64,000 nucleotides of DNA from Polytrichum commune (GCA_950295325.1 OX485804.1:19778001-19842000), one strand, 5' to 3'. Numbered from the stretch's first letter, positions 37,371 to 49,978 are shown. The notes: generated by a model from the sequence alone, not told the origin. Numbers and translations are program-made.

Positions 37371-40300
37371 ATGGCAGAAGACCCAGAGAAGGCCGCTGGG
37401 GACAATGAGGACGAGGAAGAGGTGGTCACTGCTCCAGTTGTCGAAACAGCGGAAGAGAAGATGGATCGCATACGAAATGTCAAATTCCCTGTCATTCCCA
37501 AGTTAGCAGAAACAATGCAACGCGTCTTCCCCTACTTCGTCAGGAAAGGAGCGAAGAAGAAGACCGAGCTTCTAGAGAGGCAACAACCCTAACTTCTCCA
37601 TCTCACCAATCTGTCCCTCAATGCATGCAACTGAAACCTCCAAATAGGTTGAACTACGCTGGTACAAGTGCAACTAGGCTGCCTCTTCACCCATGCAAAT
37701 TACAATTTGGGTCAAAACCACAGAAAGAAAAGAAACTCATAACTTTGTCACCGATCCGTATAGCAACCACTGTAAACACAAATAAAAATTCATGTATTCT
37801 GTTCCTGTGTTAATCAAATATTCAAAATAGTGTGGACTGTCCATAAATGATTGTGTTGCAATCTAATTGCACATATCAGTGTACATAAATTCCTTGAAAT
37901 CATCTTCAGGACTACAAAGTAAAATGAAACAGAATGAGAAGAGACCCAAATGTTTCTTGGCACTTGCATAAATGAGAATCCATCCATCATCAGAGTACCC
38001 ATGCAGCTCATGGATGGTCTCCGTGGTGGTGTGATGCCCACTCACTTGAAAGTAGGAGGGTTTTTGCTCACCCGTGGTTGCAGTCATATAACGAGGTCTT
38101 TATGTTATGTAGTTTCTTAATTCATGGTGGGGGCTGGATGGGACGTTGGTTTCTTTCTAGTTTTTCATTTGGTTGAGGATATGCAGATTGGATGTTTGAT
38201 AGACAATTTGGTGTATTTTATCCAGTAAAATTTTGGTGAGGCGTTTAAGCATAATCATCTCCAGGACTGCATGAAATCTGTAAAGTCATTCCGCATAATG
38301 TCATGTGGATCTGACACAGTTGGATCGAAGTCACACACACAATTGCATGCCAATAGATACACAAAAGGCTGAGAGGAAGAAAAATTGCACCAGCAGAGTG
38401 GCACAGGGTTAGGCAAGGAAGCCACTATTTTCAGCTATACAGGTCTAGAAGAGTTATTCTTTGACTCAATGGGACTTTCCATTGGGAGTCGGTTCCGTAT
38501 GATTTTTCCCAGGTTTATTTTGCATACAATATCAATAAATATCTCTCTGCTTGTGATCGTGCATACTCAGAGGTAGAGTTTGAATTTGGATTGAATCACC
38601 TCTTGGCATGAAAAAATGAGTTTGACCCTCAATAAACCAATACAGTATGTTCTTTGCTCAAACCTCCACATTACCTCCAAGCATGCATCCAAATCTTACT
38701 AAACACGGAGGATATTGTATGCAAAACAACCAACTCTCAATCAAAAGTCATGTTAAGTTAAGAGGATGAACTCTAGTTTCATGTTAATCATGTGGTTTGA
38801 GGTGTCAGGAAATTGTCCACGGGGCCTATTTTCATAGGAGTGCCTCCGAGTCACTTGCAACCACAAATCAAATTGCATGTATTAAGGGATCGAGGTAAGA
38901 AATATTTTGGCAGTGCTTATGTTAATTCCAACTTGAAGTTTCGACCTAGGTTTGCAGATAAGTCTCCAGCCTATCCTAATATGCTCATAGTGTGCCATAT
39001 ACTGCGATTTCCGGCTGCCTGGTTCTTGATATGCAGTGTCTCTATTCAATGTGATAGTATTTTTTGACTTTCACGGAACGTGTATTTCTGCTGGTACAGG
39101 GAGGCTGGCCCCATGTTGCACGCCCTGGCATTCAACCCAAGTGAAGAACAAATTGCAAAACTCTGTGAAAATGTAAGATACCTTTAGGCCATACATTTTT
39201 TGGGGGGAGTGCGAATTCTGGTGCCTAAACAATCTGTTGATATCTTTACTAGAGAACCACGGAGACTTGCACAAATGTGGTGTTTGTTCTGTACTTGAAT
39301 CACTTCTGTGGCTGAATCATCAGGCAAGATACAAGGAAGTGCAAGCGACATCAAGGGGCCATTTTGAATATGCTAATTTTGAGCAGAGGGTGATGGAATA
39401 TCTACACTATGAACCTAATGCTTTCAAACGCCATCCAAAGGAAAAAGTTCATGAAGCTTTGCTTGTAAGTGTTCTGACAAATTGCAAACAATCAGCAAAT
39501 CTACACTAGATATGAGATTTAGTGTCATATGGTATATTTTGTCACTATGGTAACTTTTCGGATGATACTTCTTTTGAATACGTGAACAAATATTGTCATG
39601 GATGATGGATGAGTTCATCCATTGGCCAAAACCCTACCTTCACTTGTCAGCAACTTGTGGTGAAATATTGTCATGGATGATTGCAATTTGGATGAAAAAT
39701 CACTTGGTAAGTGACAGTAATTGCAACACTGTAAATCTATAATCCCCCGAGAAATTTACAAGGAATAACAAACAATGTTGGGTTAACATTTAGTGTTGGT
39801 GACGCTACACCGCGGTTTACAATTAGTATTGAGCAAGACAGTAAGAGGACACTAAATATCATGTTTAGTGTAGTAATGATGTGTAGGTGGATAGAAAGGC
39901 AACCAAAAAGCTCGGAGTGTTGGTTCTGCCGTTTGAGCTTTTAGATAACAGCCTTAATATTCAAGAGAAACCAAAATATACACTAGACAAGTTGCTGTTG
40001 TGATAGGAAAGGCTTAAGATTTTGTTGAAGATCACATGCTTCAAATATAGATAGGCATTGTATTCCCGAGTCACAAAATATTTCTTGATGCCATTTTAAT
40101 TTGACAAAATCTGCAATGTTCGTGCTGTTAAAAAGTCTTCAATGAAATGATTTGAAGATGTTACGATGATCCTTGAAGTCGCAGTGCCTGACCTTGATTG
40201 ACACAACGAATGTGGTGATACAGATTATGTGTGGAGGACAGGAGGAGGTTGAAGCAGAAGACTTCAAAGTACCCAACACTGTCCTCTCATCCTTACTCTT

Positions 40301-41522
40301 AATAAAAGAATAACTATGACATCACTGACGACTTCAATGCAATGCATGGTGCTTGAGCAACATTGCACTTATCAGGAGCTTGTGTTTTTTTTTACGAGTT
40401 CCAGAGTTTCAACAGGTCAAAGGAGCACGAAAAGTTCTTGACGAACGTATTTTAGTAAAAAGTCAAGCACATAACTTAACCATGGGTATCGTTCAGACTG
40501 TTGTTCACGAATCATAATCATGCTTTCTGGAAAACTGCCTCCCCCCTTTGAACTCTGCCTCATCTCTTCTCTGCATAATTTTATGCAATCCACCTTGGGA
40601 GGATATAGTGTAATTACATATTCACTACACTGAATGTAATATTTGGTGCCAGTTACTATTTGGAGTTGTAAACACAGTGCTATGCCTTTCTTTACTATTG
40701 ATGTGTTTTTAAACCAAGTAAAGTTGTTAACGTTCTATAATGTCCAAACAATCAATTTGACATTTGTTGGTAAAAATTTGAGATATGCAATAAAATCGCT
40801 ATAGCAGTGTGTAATTCCAAATAGTCAGTGACACTAAAATACAATATTTAGTGTAGTAAGATAGATGTGTGTTGTTCAGATGCTATTCAGTTTGCACCCA
40901 CTTCTCGTAGGATATGAAACACGCAATTAGAGCGAGACAATTAGCAGATCCAAATCATGCCCACAGCCATTTGCCATTTGCGTCATAATTTCTTCAGCTC
41001 ATATGAATATCTCACCCGTGATCAAGGTGAAGATTCCCGTGCTCAATAAGTGGTCATATAGGTCCCTTGACCAGGTTGCCTCGTGAACCTAGAATGATCA
41101 GCACAGCACATTTTGGGCTCAAAGTCCAATCTCTTTTCAACACATTTCTTTCCGGTGTTTGTTTATAGATCCACTCGTTACCACACACAGGTGTCCATAT
41201 TAATGCGACAACTTTGAGACAATGGAAGGATGGAAATTTCAGTCAAGTGCAACAATGAGAGTGGCCACGTAGGGAAGATGTGGAGTTTTCGGAGAGCTTG
41301 GTGGACAAGGTTTCCTGATAATCTTGCGCCCCTGTATGTCAGAAAATAATGAGGACAAGAGGCAACGTACTCACGGAAGATGAGGCGGTGAAGATGTTGC
41401 GAGTGGCCAGAGACATGGACACAGGGAAAGTCTACCTTGAAGAGTATGCAACAATTCTCGCCGAAGACGGCCTTCCAAAACCCCCGGATCCTCTCGAGCC
41501 TTGTGACGAGATTTACAGATGA
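37371..41522 (+). CDS. EF-hand protein resembling DRC8/EFCAB2 (axonemal)
   Basis: Five-exon model of 204 residues: 37371-37579, 39100-39172, 39324-39464, 40416-40446, 41362-41522, all in phase. An acidic N-terminus leads into helices and two EF-hand-like pairs: REAGPMLHALAFNPSEEQI then HFEYANFEQRVMEYL, and LTEDEAVKML then ARDMDTGKVYLEEYATIL. The last loop is one residue short, as I recall for human EFCAB2. DRC8/EFCAB2 is a subunit of the nexin-dynein regulatory complex of motile flagella; a role in sperm motility is inference. Most calcium ligands are lost. Weak points: intron 1 uses a GC donor (AG/GCAACA), without which exon 1 is a 73-residue ORF ending at 37592; exon 4 is only 31 bases. Introns 3 and 4 each contain a MITE. 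It could instead be another calmodulin-like protein. Confidence 0.55.
39501..39873. mobile_element. CTACAC-family MITE, copy 2
   Basis: About 373 bases, starting CTACACTAGATATGAGATTT and ending ATCATGTTTAGTGTAG. Its interior matches 17971-18351 closely in the same orientation. It starts 36 bases after the exon ending at 39464, inside intron 3 of the EF-hand gene. Confidence 0.8.
40625..40856. mobile_element. CTACAC-family MITE, short variant
   Basis: About 232 bases with ends CTACACTGAATGTAATATTT and ...ACAATATTTAGTGTAG. A sub-terminal CTATTTGGAGTTG pairs with the complement near 40813. The interior differs from the 370-base copies, so this is a separate subfamily sharing termini. It lies in intron 4 of the EF-hand gene. 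Confidence 0.7.
40880..41190. repeat. Dispersed repeat copy
   Basis: Matches the segments at 21290-21560 and 21945-22260: CTTCTCGTAGGATATGAAAC, AGCTCATATGAATATCTCA and GTCCAATCTCTTTTCAACAC are shared. It is non-coding and lies within the last intron of the EF-hand gene. Confidence 0.65.
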
Positions 41523-42754
41523 ACTTCCGGCCATTGGAACGACAGTGGATCATCGATTTGAAGAAGTAAGTGTCTGTATCGGTTTCGATTGACGAAACAA
41601 CAGCTTGGGACATCTTGTTTAGCATCTTGTTTGTTGCTCTCAGTCCAAATCTGATGCAGTCACCACATCTCCTCCAAGTTCATCACTCTAAATTGTACCT
41701 TGGATATGAAAAAGAGAAACGAGAAAAATGAAGCAACAAAGAATAATGCGAAAAACATGACATTATTCAATTGCACGGTTGTGTTCCATCCTATATTTAA
41801 CATGTGACATGGGCTTCCACTATCTTACGTTAATGGGAAGAAGCTTAAAAAAAACAAGAAGAAGTTGACACCGCACGAATGATGGATAGTGCCGGTATAT
41901 ATAGTAAGAATATTGTGAATAGTGTTGGTATTTTCAATGATAGTGTTGATAGTAATAGTATTTTTTTATCAATAATACCCGGATGAACAATGTTTCTTAT
42001 AAACAGTGCCGGGATGAACAATGATTCATGTGAATAATGCCAAGAGTATAAGGGTTAGTTTCCATGTAGGCCGCTTGCCCACCGGATTGATGTGAGCTTT
42101 TTATTCTATTTAATAATTTAAGAATTCTACTGACGTAGGATATTGTGATACTAGATAGGAACATGTGTTATATGTTGGTATGGCACATGCAAAGGGGTTC
42201 CATTGTCCCATGCCTTTAATTAGATTGAGTCATTTTGTTAGTTTGGGTGAGTATGAATGCACATAAGGTATGTGGACCTTATGTGGTCTCTCTTCTTAAT
42301 CAAACACTTACAATTGAGTGGGGCTTGAAGTTAAGAATGGCCACCAATAAGGGCCAACTCACATGGGGTCCCCCAAGCCCCAAGTCCCAAGTATGACATG
42401 CCAAATGCCTACATGGCAACATTTTTTGGAGGTGAGGTCACGGGTAGATCACTCTAAGGCATTTTTGTGCACCACGTGCGGCTGGGGGTTATTTGTTTTG
42501 GGGCTATTTACCTCGGGGGGTGCACCTTTCATTAAAATCTAGAATCACGTGCGTTCACTGCATACTCTAAAAACCCCCTATATACAAGTTATTTTTTGTG
42601 AAATGAAGTAATACACATACAATTGCAACAATAAATATACAAGTGACAATATGTATACACAAAAAAACATCCATTCATATATAGTCATTAACATAAGTAT
42701 ACAAATATACTTTTGAACAATAATCAACCCCTATAATATGTATAACAAAATATC

Positions 42755-43018
42755 CTAGCTTTCATCAACAAAGTCGTTGAAAACTTTTTCATCTCCCGGA
42801 TGTAACTCATAAACATTTGATTCACCAATATATGTCATTATAGCCAATGCAATTATTGTCTCTAAGTCTACCATCAAATGATCAGTAAGATCATATGTCC
42901 ACTTGTTGTTAGCCCCTTTTTGATACCAACATAAACCAATCTCCACGTTTGATGGACGGTCCATCAAGTCAATTGGATCCCTATACTCCACCCAACGATT
43001 ACAAAACTTCCTCCGCAT
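42755..43018 (-). CDS. Unrecognised ORF of at least 87 residues
   Basis: The frame starts at an ATG (43018) but stays open upstream to about 43100, so this may be an exon of a longer gene or a transposon fragment. It contains NRWVEYRDPIDLMDRPSNVE and ends with an acidic GDEKVFNDFVDES tail. The mix of aromatic and charged residues looks protein-like against very AT-rich surroundings. I recognise no domain and find no clear companion exons. Confidence 0.3.
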   Translation of the reverse strand: MRRKFCNRWVEYRDPIDLMDRPSNVEIGLCWYQKGANNKWTYDLTDHLMVDLETIIALAIMTYIGESNVYELHPGDEKVFNDFVDES

Positions 43019-44312
43019 CCAATATGAAAACTTATGATATGTAGTATAGTAACAGTACCATACAAGTACAGTTATTGTATATTTTTTAAAGGCCTTCCAT
43101 ATATGTACGTAACTATAAATTCTAACATGTATACCATATGTATACGTAATACGGCAAGGTCCAAATCAATACCCCTCCTGTGCACTCACGTATACTCGTA
43201 CATGTTTAGTACAGTGCACCCCCCGAGCTATTTACCTTCAAGGGTTGAATTAAAGCCTCCCTATAATTACTTAAATTTCAAAAATGGCCCATTTGTTTGC
43301 ACCCTTTCATTACTTATATTGTCCAAATCATTGTAATTTTTTGTACTCTATATTCCTTTTAATTCATTTTTGGACAGATGGAAATCCCAATTATCATTCT
43401 TCCCCATGAGTCCTAAACCCATTTACATACCATACTAAACATACCTTCTAGGATCCTTATCTTCAGCCCCTATATTAATTTTACAAAAAAATAATGGCCC
43501 ACGTTTTAAGTCCATCTAACTTACTTATAATGGGATTGTCTACATTTAATGGCCCCTTCATTATTTGGAATTCCTTTATAATTTTTATTTCAAATGATTT
43601 TAATCCTCTCTATATTATGCCGCACGTCGTTTTTAAAATGCACTAAGTGATCTACCCGTGGGTGAGGTTTGGGACCTGTGTTAGGAGTTGGGTCAACCAA
43701 AACAAACTCTCAACACAAAACCCTATAATTTTTTAATATAATAATTAAGATTTAACTTTCATGGGTATAAACCATACTTTGAGGGTTTTTTGAGGCTCAA
43801 AAGTAGGGACTTGCTAAGTTGACATGCGTGTGAACTGGCCATGAGACATATATTATGCATCATGAGATTGAGATATTTGGTAAGATGAATCAATCATTCT
43901 AAGTTCGGCAATTTACACAACTGGGAATGCATATGTGATCAGTGACTTTGATCTGTAATAACTTTTACATTCCACTCCAATTCTTAAACCTCGAATGACA
44001 ATCTTCGTGATTCGCAATTGATAACCGTATGAGACAAACCTCAAACCTATCCAACAATCATATCGTGTATGGAATTGGAAGTGCCCACAATAGGATCATG
44101 TGCGCTCCATGAACCTCATGAAGTTAAGTTGGGCATCATGGCACTTTTGCAATTGGCAATCCCACATTGTGCATGGCCTGCTCATATTAAAGCCATCTAA
44201 CTCAAGCCCCTTGCCGGCATGCCTTCTCATTCTCATGTCCACACAAAGATTTGATCTCCACAAGGTTCCTTGCAGCCATGTTGCAAATCAAGTGGGGGCC
44301 ACTTAATACTAA

Positions 44313-44626
44313 GGATCGGTTCACATTGGGTCCAAAGTCCCAAGTCCCACTCATGTTGGCTAGTCCCAACATGGAGGCAAAGTCACAAATGTTGAGCCTC
44401 AAGAAACCAACAAAATTTGGTTTATATTCATTAGAGTAAGATCTTGGCAGTTATATGCAGATACTTCTCAAGATTTGTGTTCAGAGTGGAGTCTAGCTTT
44501 TTTGCTTGACCCAACTTCGAACAAAAGTTGCCCACAAGTCCCAAGTCTCATTTTTAGAAAGTGTTGTCATGTAGGCATCCATGTCATATAATTGGGACTT
44601 AAGACTTGGGACCCCATGTGAAGTGG
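44313..44626. mobile_element. Harbinger-like MITE
   Basis: Left end GGATCGGTTCACATTGGGTC pairs with the complement of GGACCCCATGTGAAGTGG at the right, and both ends are flanked by TAA. The sub-terminal CCCAAGTCCCA/TGGGACTTAAGACTTGGG motifs extend the inverted repeats. A related lone end occurs near 42349 (TAAGGGCCAACTCACATGGG). Confidence 0.6.
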
Positions 44627-45129
44627 TAAGTCCCAACTTGCATGCTCTCAAATTTTCATCAATTGAGAATCAAATTTAAGTTTTGTGTGATCATGGGCCT
44701 TCAAGTGTAGTTCAAAGGGCATAGTACATGACCGAGCTTTCAACCATATGCTATTTATTACCATCCTATTCTTGTGGGTCCATTTACACAATAAGTAATA
44801 ACAAAATAAGTGTGGATGTGAGATTTTAAAGTGTCATGGTAAGAATTTTTTATGGCACGGGAGACATATACTAAGTTATGTCCCCCCTTGTGGGCACTTC
44901 CAACTCCAAAGACAATTATGACCCAATTTCTTGGGGCCACGTGGGAGACATATACAAAGATAACAAAGGCATTAGGCTCACCTACTTTATACCAAAACTT
45001 GATTCATAATTAAGCCCTAGTAACCCTTAGGCATCAAAAATATATATAGCAAAAGGAGGAAAACAAAGGATCCAAGTCATGACAATAGTGAAATGCTTCT
45101 AGTTGCATGGCTCAAGTACAAACTTGTGA

Positions 45130-45362
45130 TTGCACTACACCATTTAAGGTATTTATTGATACATATTATTGGCAATAAGGCCATGCTATAACTTATTCCT
45201 ATAGGTCTGATGTTTTATCAATAAACGTCAAATAATTTGTTCGAACATTACAGAGCATCAATGCCTTTACTTAATAAAAAGTTACATTTCAAGTAAAAAG
45301 GTATAGCGCAACATAACCCCGAATTGTAAGTGACAATAAACACCATGAACGGTGTAGTGCAA
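45130..45362. mobile_element. Short MITE with TTGCACTACACC ends
   Basis: About 233 bases. The left end TTGCACTACACC and following GGTATTTATTG pair with the complement of CAATAAACACCATGAACGG and GTGTAGTGCAA at the right, giving about 29-base imperfect inverted repeats. The interior is AT-rich and non-coding. Confidence 0.7.
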
Positions 45363-46079
45363 AGGGGAAGTCTTCTTCAAGAAGGTACACAAGCGTAGGT
45401 GACGGGAGAACGAATTCAAATCGTCCTCACATCTCCTTTGTGGTATTCCATAATGTCACATGTTGCACTAATTCACTAGTATCACGCATCCATGTTAACA
45501 CTACAAAACTCTGTAATATCATGTGCACTTTGGTTGCCCCAGGTGTGATACTACGGAGTTTAGAGTGTCTCTTAATTCTAATAGTGTCATATCAACAAAA
45601 TGGTTGGTGGCATCACACGGCGCACGTGGCCTTGCTAGATGTATGATGAATGGTCGGATCTTTCCGGAACAAACAAGGAAAGTAGCACCTCAAAGAGTAA
45701 GAAAGGGATGACTTGACTACATGCAATGCATCCGTCTTGAGGCTGAATAGATTACACCAAACAAGGACTTTAATATGTTATTTTTATGGTTTGGCCATTG
45801 AAGTACGTGCTCTCTCACGGAGTATGGCACATAACTTAAGTTCATCAGTATCACATGAGTCTTATATTTAACATTGGCCCCTAGTAAGGTCAGGGTGACC
45901 TCTAGGCTCCCAGCCACCGTTGCCAGCTCAGACATAAAGGATGCCACATAGGACGTAAACGTCAATGCCAATCTTGGGAACACATAAGCCATGTTTCTGA
46001 CACGTGTCAGATTCCACGTCAGACATTTTTCAACGGCGCCCGCCCCTTCACTTACCTCCGTATAAGTTACATAAAGAAA

Positions 46080-46280
46080 CTACACTAATGCCCCCTCCCC
46101 ACCTCACTTTACCAAATAACCAAAGTCTTTTCTAAAAAATAGGTAAAGCTTCCTTGGGTATAGCGGAGGCGTCCGGCTATCCCAATGCGTTTACAAGAAC
46201 TTGCTCCGGAGATTGTCGAGTAGGTTTTTGCTAAGTAGCTTTCACACATGGTCATTGTTTTATCTATCAAGCAATGAATG
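46080..46280. repeat. Dispersed repeat, inverted relative to 20170-20375
   Basis: Shares CTCCGGAGATTG, TTTTATCTATCAAGCAATGA and the CCCCCTCCCCACCT end with the copy at 20170-20375 in opposite orientation. Non-coding. Confidence 0.65.
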
Positions 46281-46490
46281 TTGGATAGTTGTTGTCCCAT
46301 CCCCAAATGCCTTAGGGCAAGGCCACTCACCCTGCATCTGCACTTTTACATCCGCGATGCAGATGCGGATGCAGGGCAATGCCCCACTCAAACTGGCATA
46401 ATTGAAATTTGGATGAAGAAATTTGGGGGAGGTGCAGAACTCCCTGCATTTCCTCGAGTTATGCAAGAAGCCTGCTATCAACTAAAAGAC

Positions 46491-46815
46491 AAAGAATTTT
46501 GTCAGAGAAATTACCGGTTGAGGCTTGGGGTTCAGGAAACTTACCCTTCACGTACACATGAACTGCTTGAGTTTGAGAAATTACCGGTTGAGGCTTGGGG
46601 TTCAGAGAAATTACCTGCTTGGGGTTGAGAAATTACCTGTTACAGATGAACCGGTTGAGATTGAGAAATAACCCGTTGAAGATGAAGACTTCCGGAAAAT
46701 TACACATCACGGATGAGCCGGTTGAGTTTGAGAAATAGCCGGTTGAAGATGAAGTCTTCAGGAAAGTTACACATCATGGATGAGCCGGTTGAGTTTGAGA
46801 AATAACCCGTTGAAG
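46491..46815. repeat. Tandem ACCGGTTGAG repeats
   Basis: Several 30-60 base units share GAGAAAT-ACC-GTTGA, including ATTACCGGTTGAGGCTTGGG twice and GATGAGCCGGTTGAGTTTGA twice. Single related units occur near 33860, 35275 and 48195. They look like part of a larger dispersed element amplified here. Confidence 0.75.
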
Positions 46816-47044
46816 ATCAAGATTTCAGGAAAAAAATTTAGGTGATTTCTGAACATTAATGGTAAAATCCTACCATTTCCAAGTCCAACCAGAATGCAGA
46901 AAGCAAGATGAGTGGCAATTTTGCCTCGGTCTGCATCTGCATCCTGGAGGGAGGCCACTTTTCATTCCTGGATGTAGATGCAGATCCAGGAACAATTGGG
47001 CTAAGCCTTGCTCTTACTACTCATCTATCTTACCATCGGTTTTT

Positions 47045-48630
47045 GTTAATGAAGCTCCTCGTGCCCTCATAGTTGAGACTAAAAAGCAACCAATCACAAG
47101 GGCGGGAGGTGACACTTTTAAAGGTCCTACGTTCTTGCCTCATGTCTAGGTACCAACGGGAGGGTCGGTGCTTGAGGCTTAAAACCTCCACTCTTAAACC
47201 ATGCCACATCATTTGCCAACTAGGCTCGGCACTAAATAATGTCGATGGGTGTGAAGGCCATGGTCTTAGAACCAACTTTTAGGCTCAACTAAAGTCAGGT
47301 GGGGAGCGGGCATAATACTCCCACTTAGTGCGTGTTACTAGTTGGAGTTACACGGTGCTATAATTCTGATGAGAATGTAATGTTTTACCAAGAAAAATCA
47401 TTTTAGGTTTCTATAATGTCTGAACAACCCATTGAACTTTCGCCAAGTAAGAGGTAGTTATTGCACTCCGTAACTCAGAAATAGTAACACGCACTAATTG
47501 GGATGATTGGTGTAGACTTCAAGAGTTTTGACGAGAGGGAAAACCAAACAGGAACTTTGGTGGATTGCATGGGGATCGAGAGGCTCTTACAAGTCCACAT
47601 AAGTAGACAATGTGTGGCCACTTTGTGGGCATTTCCAACTCCACGTACACTTCTAACTGTTGGATTGAATGAGCAATTGCAAACATTTCATCATCATAGA
47701 TTTGCAAATGCAACACGAGTTTTGTTGTGTAGATATCTAATCGAAAGAAGTCGGAGAACGTGGAAAACGAACCAAAAAACACCCACATACGGTAATGGAT
47801 GACAACCATGACATAGTGATTCCAAGTTTGGGAGGTGTTTGGTGCTCAAAATAGGTTGTGCTAATTAACTGGCATAAGAGGCAATCAACTTATAACAACA
47901 CACTGTTATTCATCTCCATAAGCAGGTTCCATTCCACCAAAGGGGAAAATAGGTTGAGGCCTTGGGGGAGTTTGGGGCTATAATAAGAAACCGTGTTTGT
48001 CACCTACTGGATCACCATCCTAATGAGGTCGCGATCTCCAAGAAAAAAACACATAATTATTGCCCCCTTCCCACCTGACTCTAGCTAATAAGACTAGTAG
48101 GCTGCCCACACATACTGGTGGTGGGTAGCAGTGAACGGACAAACTGCCACTAGTAAGTGTGGGCGAGAACTGGGGAGAGCCGGCGATTAGTCCAGATGAA
48201 CAGGTTGATTTTGAAAAATTACCCGGTTGCAGTTCAAGACTTCAGGAGAATTTGGTGCCTAAAGTTACAAAGATGCATTGGTTGATTTTGATGCAGGACT
48301 GATGCGACCAGTCGCTGACACTGCTACAAAGTGATAAAAAAACTCAACCCTGCTGGTGGGAGTCGACGACTAGCCTCACCACCAGCAAGTGTGGGGAGGC
48401 TATAAAAGTTGGTTCTAACAACCCGGCCTTCACACCCATCGATATTATCTAGTGCCGAGCCTACTTGGCAAATGATGTGGCATGTTTTAAGAGTGGAGGT
48501 TTTAAGCCTCCAACATCGACCCTCCCATCGGTACCTAAACATGAGGCAAGAATATAGGAGCTTTAAAAGCGTTGCCCCCCGCCCTTGTGATTGGTCGCTT
48601 TTGAGTCTTAGCTATGAGGGCACGAGGGGG
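47045..48630. mobile_element. Long inverted repeat pair (possible fold-back element)
   Basis: The segment at about 47045-47285 recurs as its reverse complement at about 48400-48630: CTCGTGCCCTCATAG, GGTACCAACGGGAGGGTCG, TTAAAACCTCCACTCTTAA and GGTGTGAAGGCC all have inverted partners. Arms of about 235 bases flank about 1.1 kb of non-coding DNA. A transcript across it would fold into a long hairpin. It could be one fold-back transposon or two insertions of the same element in opposite orientation. Confidence 0.75.
47323..47501. mobile_element. Small MITE inside the inverted-repeat interior
   Basis: AGTGCGTGTTACTAGTTGGA at the left pairs with the complement of AGAAATAGTAACACGCACTA at the right, extended by GAGTTAC-G-GTGC on both sides. 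About 180 bases, no coding capacity. It sits between the arms of the long inverted repeat, consistent with nested insertion. Confidence 0.65.
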
Positions 48631-49289
48631 GAGTGCTATCTTGTGAGCGGTGAGCAGTGAGCGGTGAAGAAAACAAAATATTTGGTAATAGGACCCCCTA
48701 GTATCCTATAACCGTGGCCTAAAGAATTTTTTTTTTAAGATTCAATAATAAGAAGATTGGGGAGGACAAACAATATGAATGCTAGATTGCAAGTAGTGAG
48801 CAATGAAAAAGACCAATATGTACACAACTCGGGGTTGCTAGTATGTGAGCATGCGAGCGTGAACATGTGAGCCTTCAATTTTTTCCCGGTTATGGTTTGT
48901 AAATCCGTTGGGGACCTATGACTATGGAATTACATGTAAGGGTCTATAGTCCAAATGAACAACAAATGAAAATGTTGCTAAAACAATTTTGCACTAAAAA
49001 TGAACTAATATACATTCAACTGTTGAGATAATAATAATGTAATTGGAGACAATGTGTAAGCAAACTCATGTTGAAAACTAGTGTAGCATGTTAGAATGTC
49101 TCATTATAATACACATCAATGTAAAATTTGAATACATCATAAGACCATCATAAGGGTGACATTTACGAAGTCTAAAACATAAAGAACAACAAAAGTGGAT
49201 TGTAGATATAAATCGGGTAATAGATTTAAATTGTTGAAGTTCTTGAAAATCAAATATCAAAAATCAAAAATCAAACCATGAATACAAAC

Positions 49290-49970
49290 TTAAATATCGT
49301 CAGACTCAGATGCACTGAGTTCAAAATAAGCACATACTCTAGTATCATAATATTTATGAGGTGAAGGTGAAATTGAGGATGAAGTAAATGAAGTATTAGC
49401 ATACGCTTCAGCTAAAGCCTCAGCACACACAAAGAGGCTATGAGGACTAAAAGAGGGACTTCTCAATAATCCACGGTGTTGATAAAATGGCAAGGTTTGT
49501 ATCGGCGATGGATTCATCCAACTGCAAACAACAAACCATGTATTAGAATATATAACAACAAATTAAAATACAAAATCTAGAATTTGCAATTGAAGTATGA
49601 ATTAAAAAACATATAAACATATAAACTAATAATTGGATAATGTAAAATATAATACATGTAGAAGCAATCATGTCTGCCACAATACCGCCTACAGGACTCA
49701 AACCATGAACAAATAACTTCATTAAAACTTCTGACTTCTCCTTTGCACCCCTCCATGGCTTGCCATCTCTTTGTCTACATAATTGAGTTTCCGTAGTAAT
49801 AGAGTTGAAGAAAACGTCATTTGTGGCTAAATCGACCTCTGAAATTGAAGGATGCATGGTGATCAAAAGTTCTTAAGGTTGCCTCGCAATGGGAAATGAA
49901 AGTGATCAGACCAATAACAAAGCCTTGAACTTCAAAGTCTAGGCCTATCATAGTAAGTTGCTGACATGTG
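49290..49970 (-). pseudogene. N4/N6-type DNA methyltransferase-like relic
   Basis: The main frame (from about 49866 down to about 49655) includes DGKPWRGAKEKSEVLMKLF followed by GGIVADMIAST. This resembles the end of N4-cytosine/N6-adenine DNA methyltransferases, where a K/Q-P-x-x-L helix precedes the AdoMet loop D-x-x-A-G-S/T-G. Upstream a different frame reads IGLDFEVQGFVIGL, suggesting a frameshift. Downstream, after an AT-rich stretch ending TTTGCAG (49518), another frame of 75 residues ends at 49290. The catalytic DPPY-type motif was not found. Similar proteins occur in transposon-like plant genes; that link is inference. It is broken and probably non-functional, and lies divergent to the hAT pseudogene. 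Confidence 0.45.
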
Positions 49971-49978
49971 CTTCTGAA

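Larger units (their letters stand above)
41523..49289. other. Repeat-dominated intergenic region
   Basis: No intact gene is supported. The region holds one unrecognised minus-strand ORF (42755-43018), several MITEs (44313, 45130, 47323), a dispersed repeat (46080), short ACCGGTTGAG repeats (46491-46815) and a long inverted repeat (47045-48630). Sequence such as GAA-TGGAAGTGCCCACAATAG near 44080 recurs at 23515 and, inverted, near 44890 and 47630. Confidence 0.5.

Noticed and set aside
38806-38893. Possible extra exon of the EF-hand gene (after GTGTCAG, before GTAAGA)
   Set aside because: Its phase would fit if exon 1 ended at 37539, but the encoded residues show no EF-hand character and would disrupt the helix leading into REAGPML.
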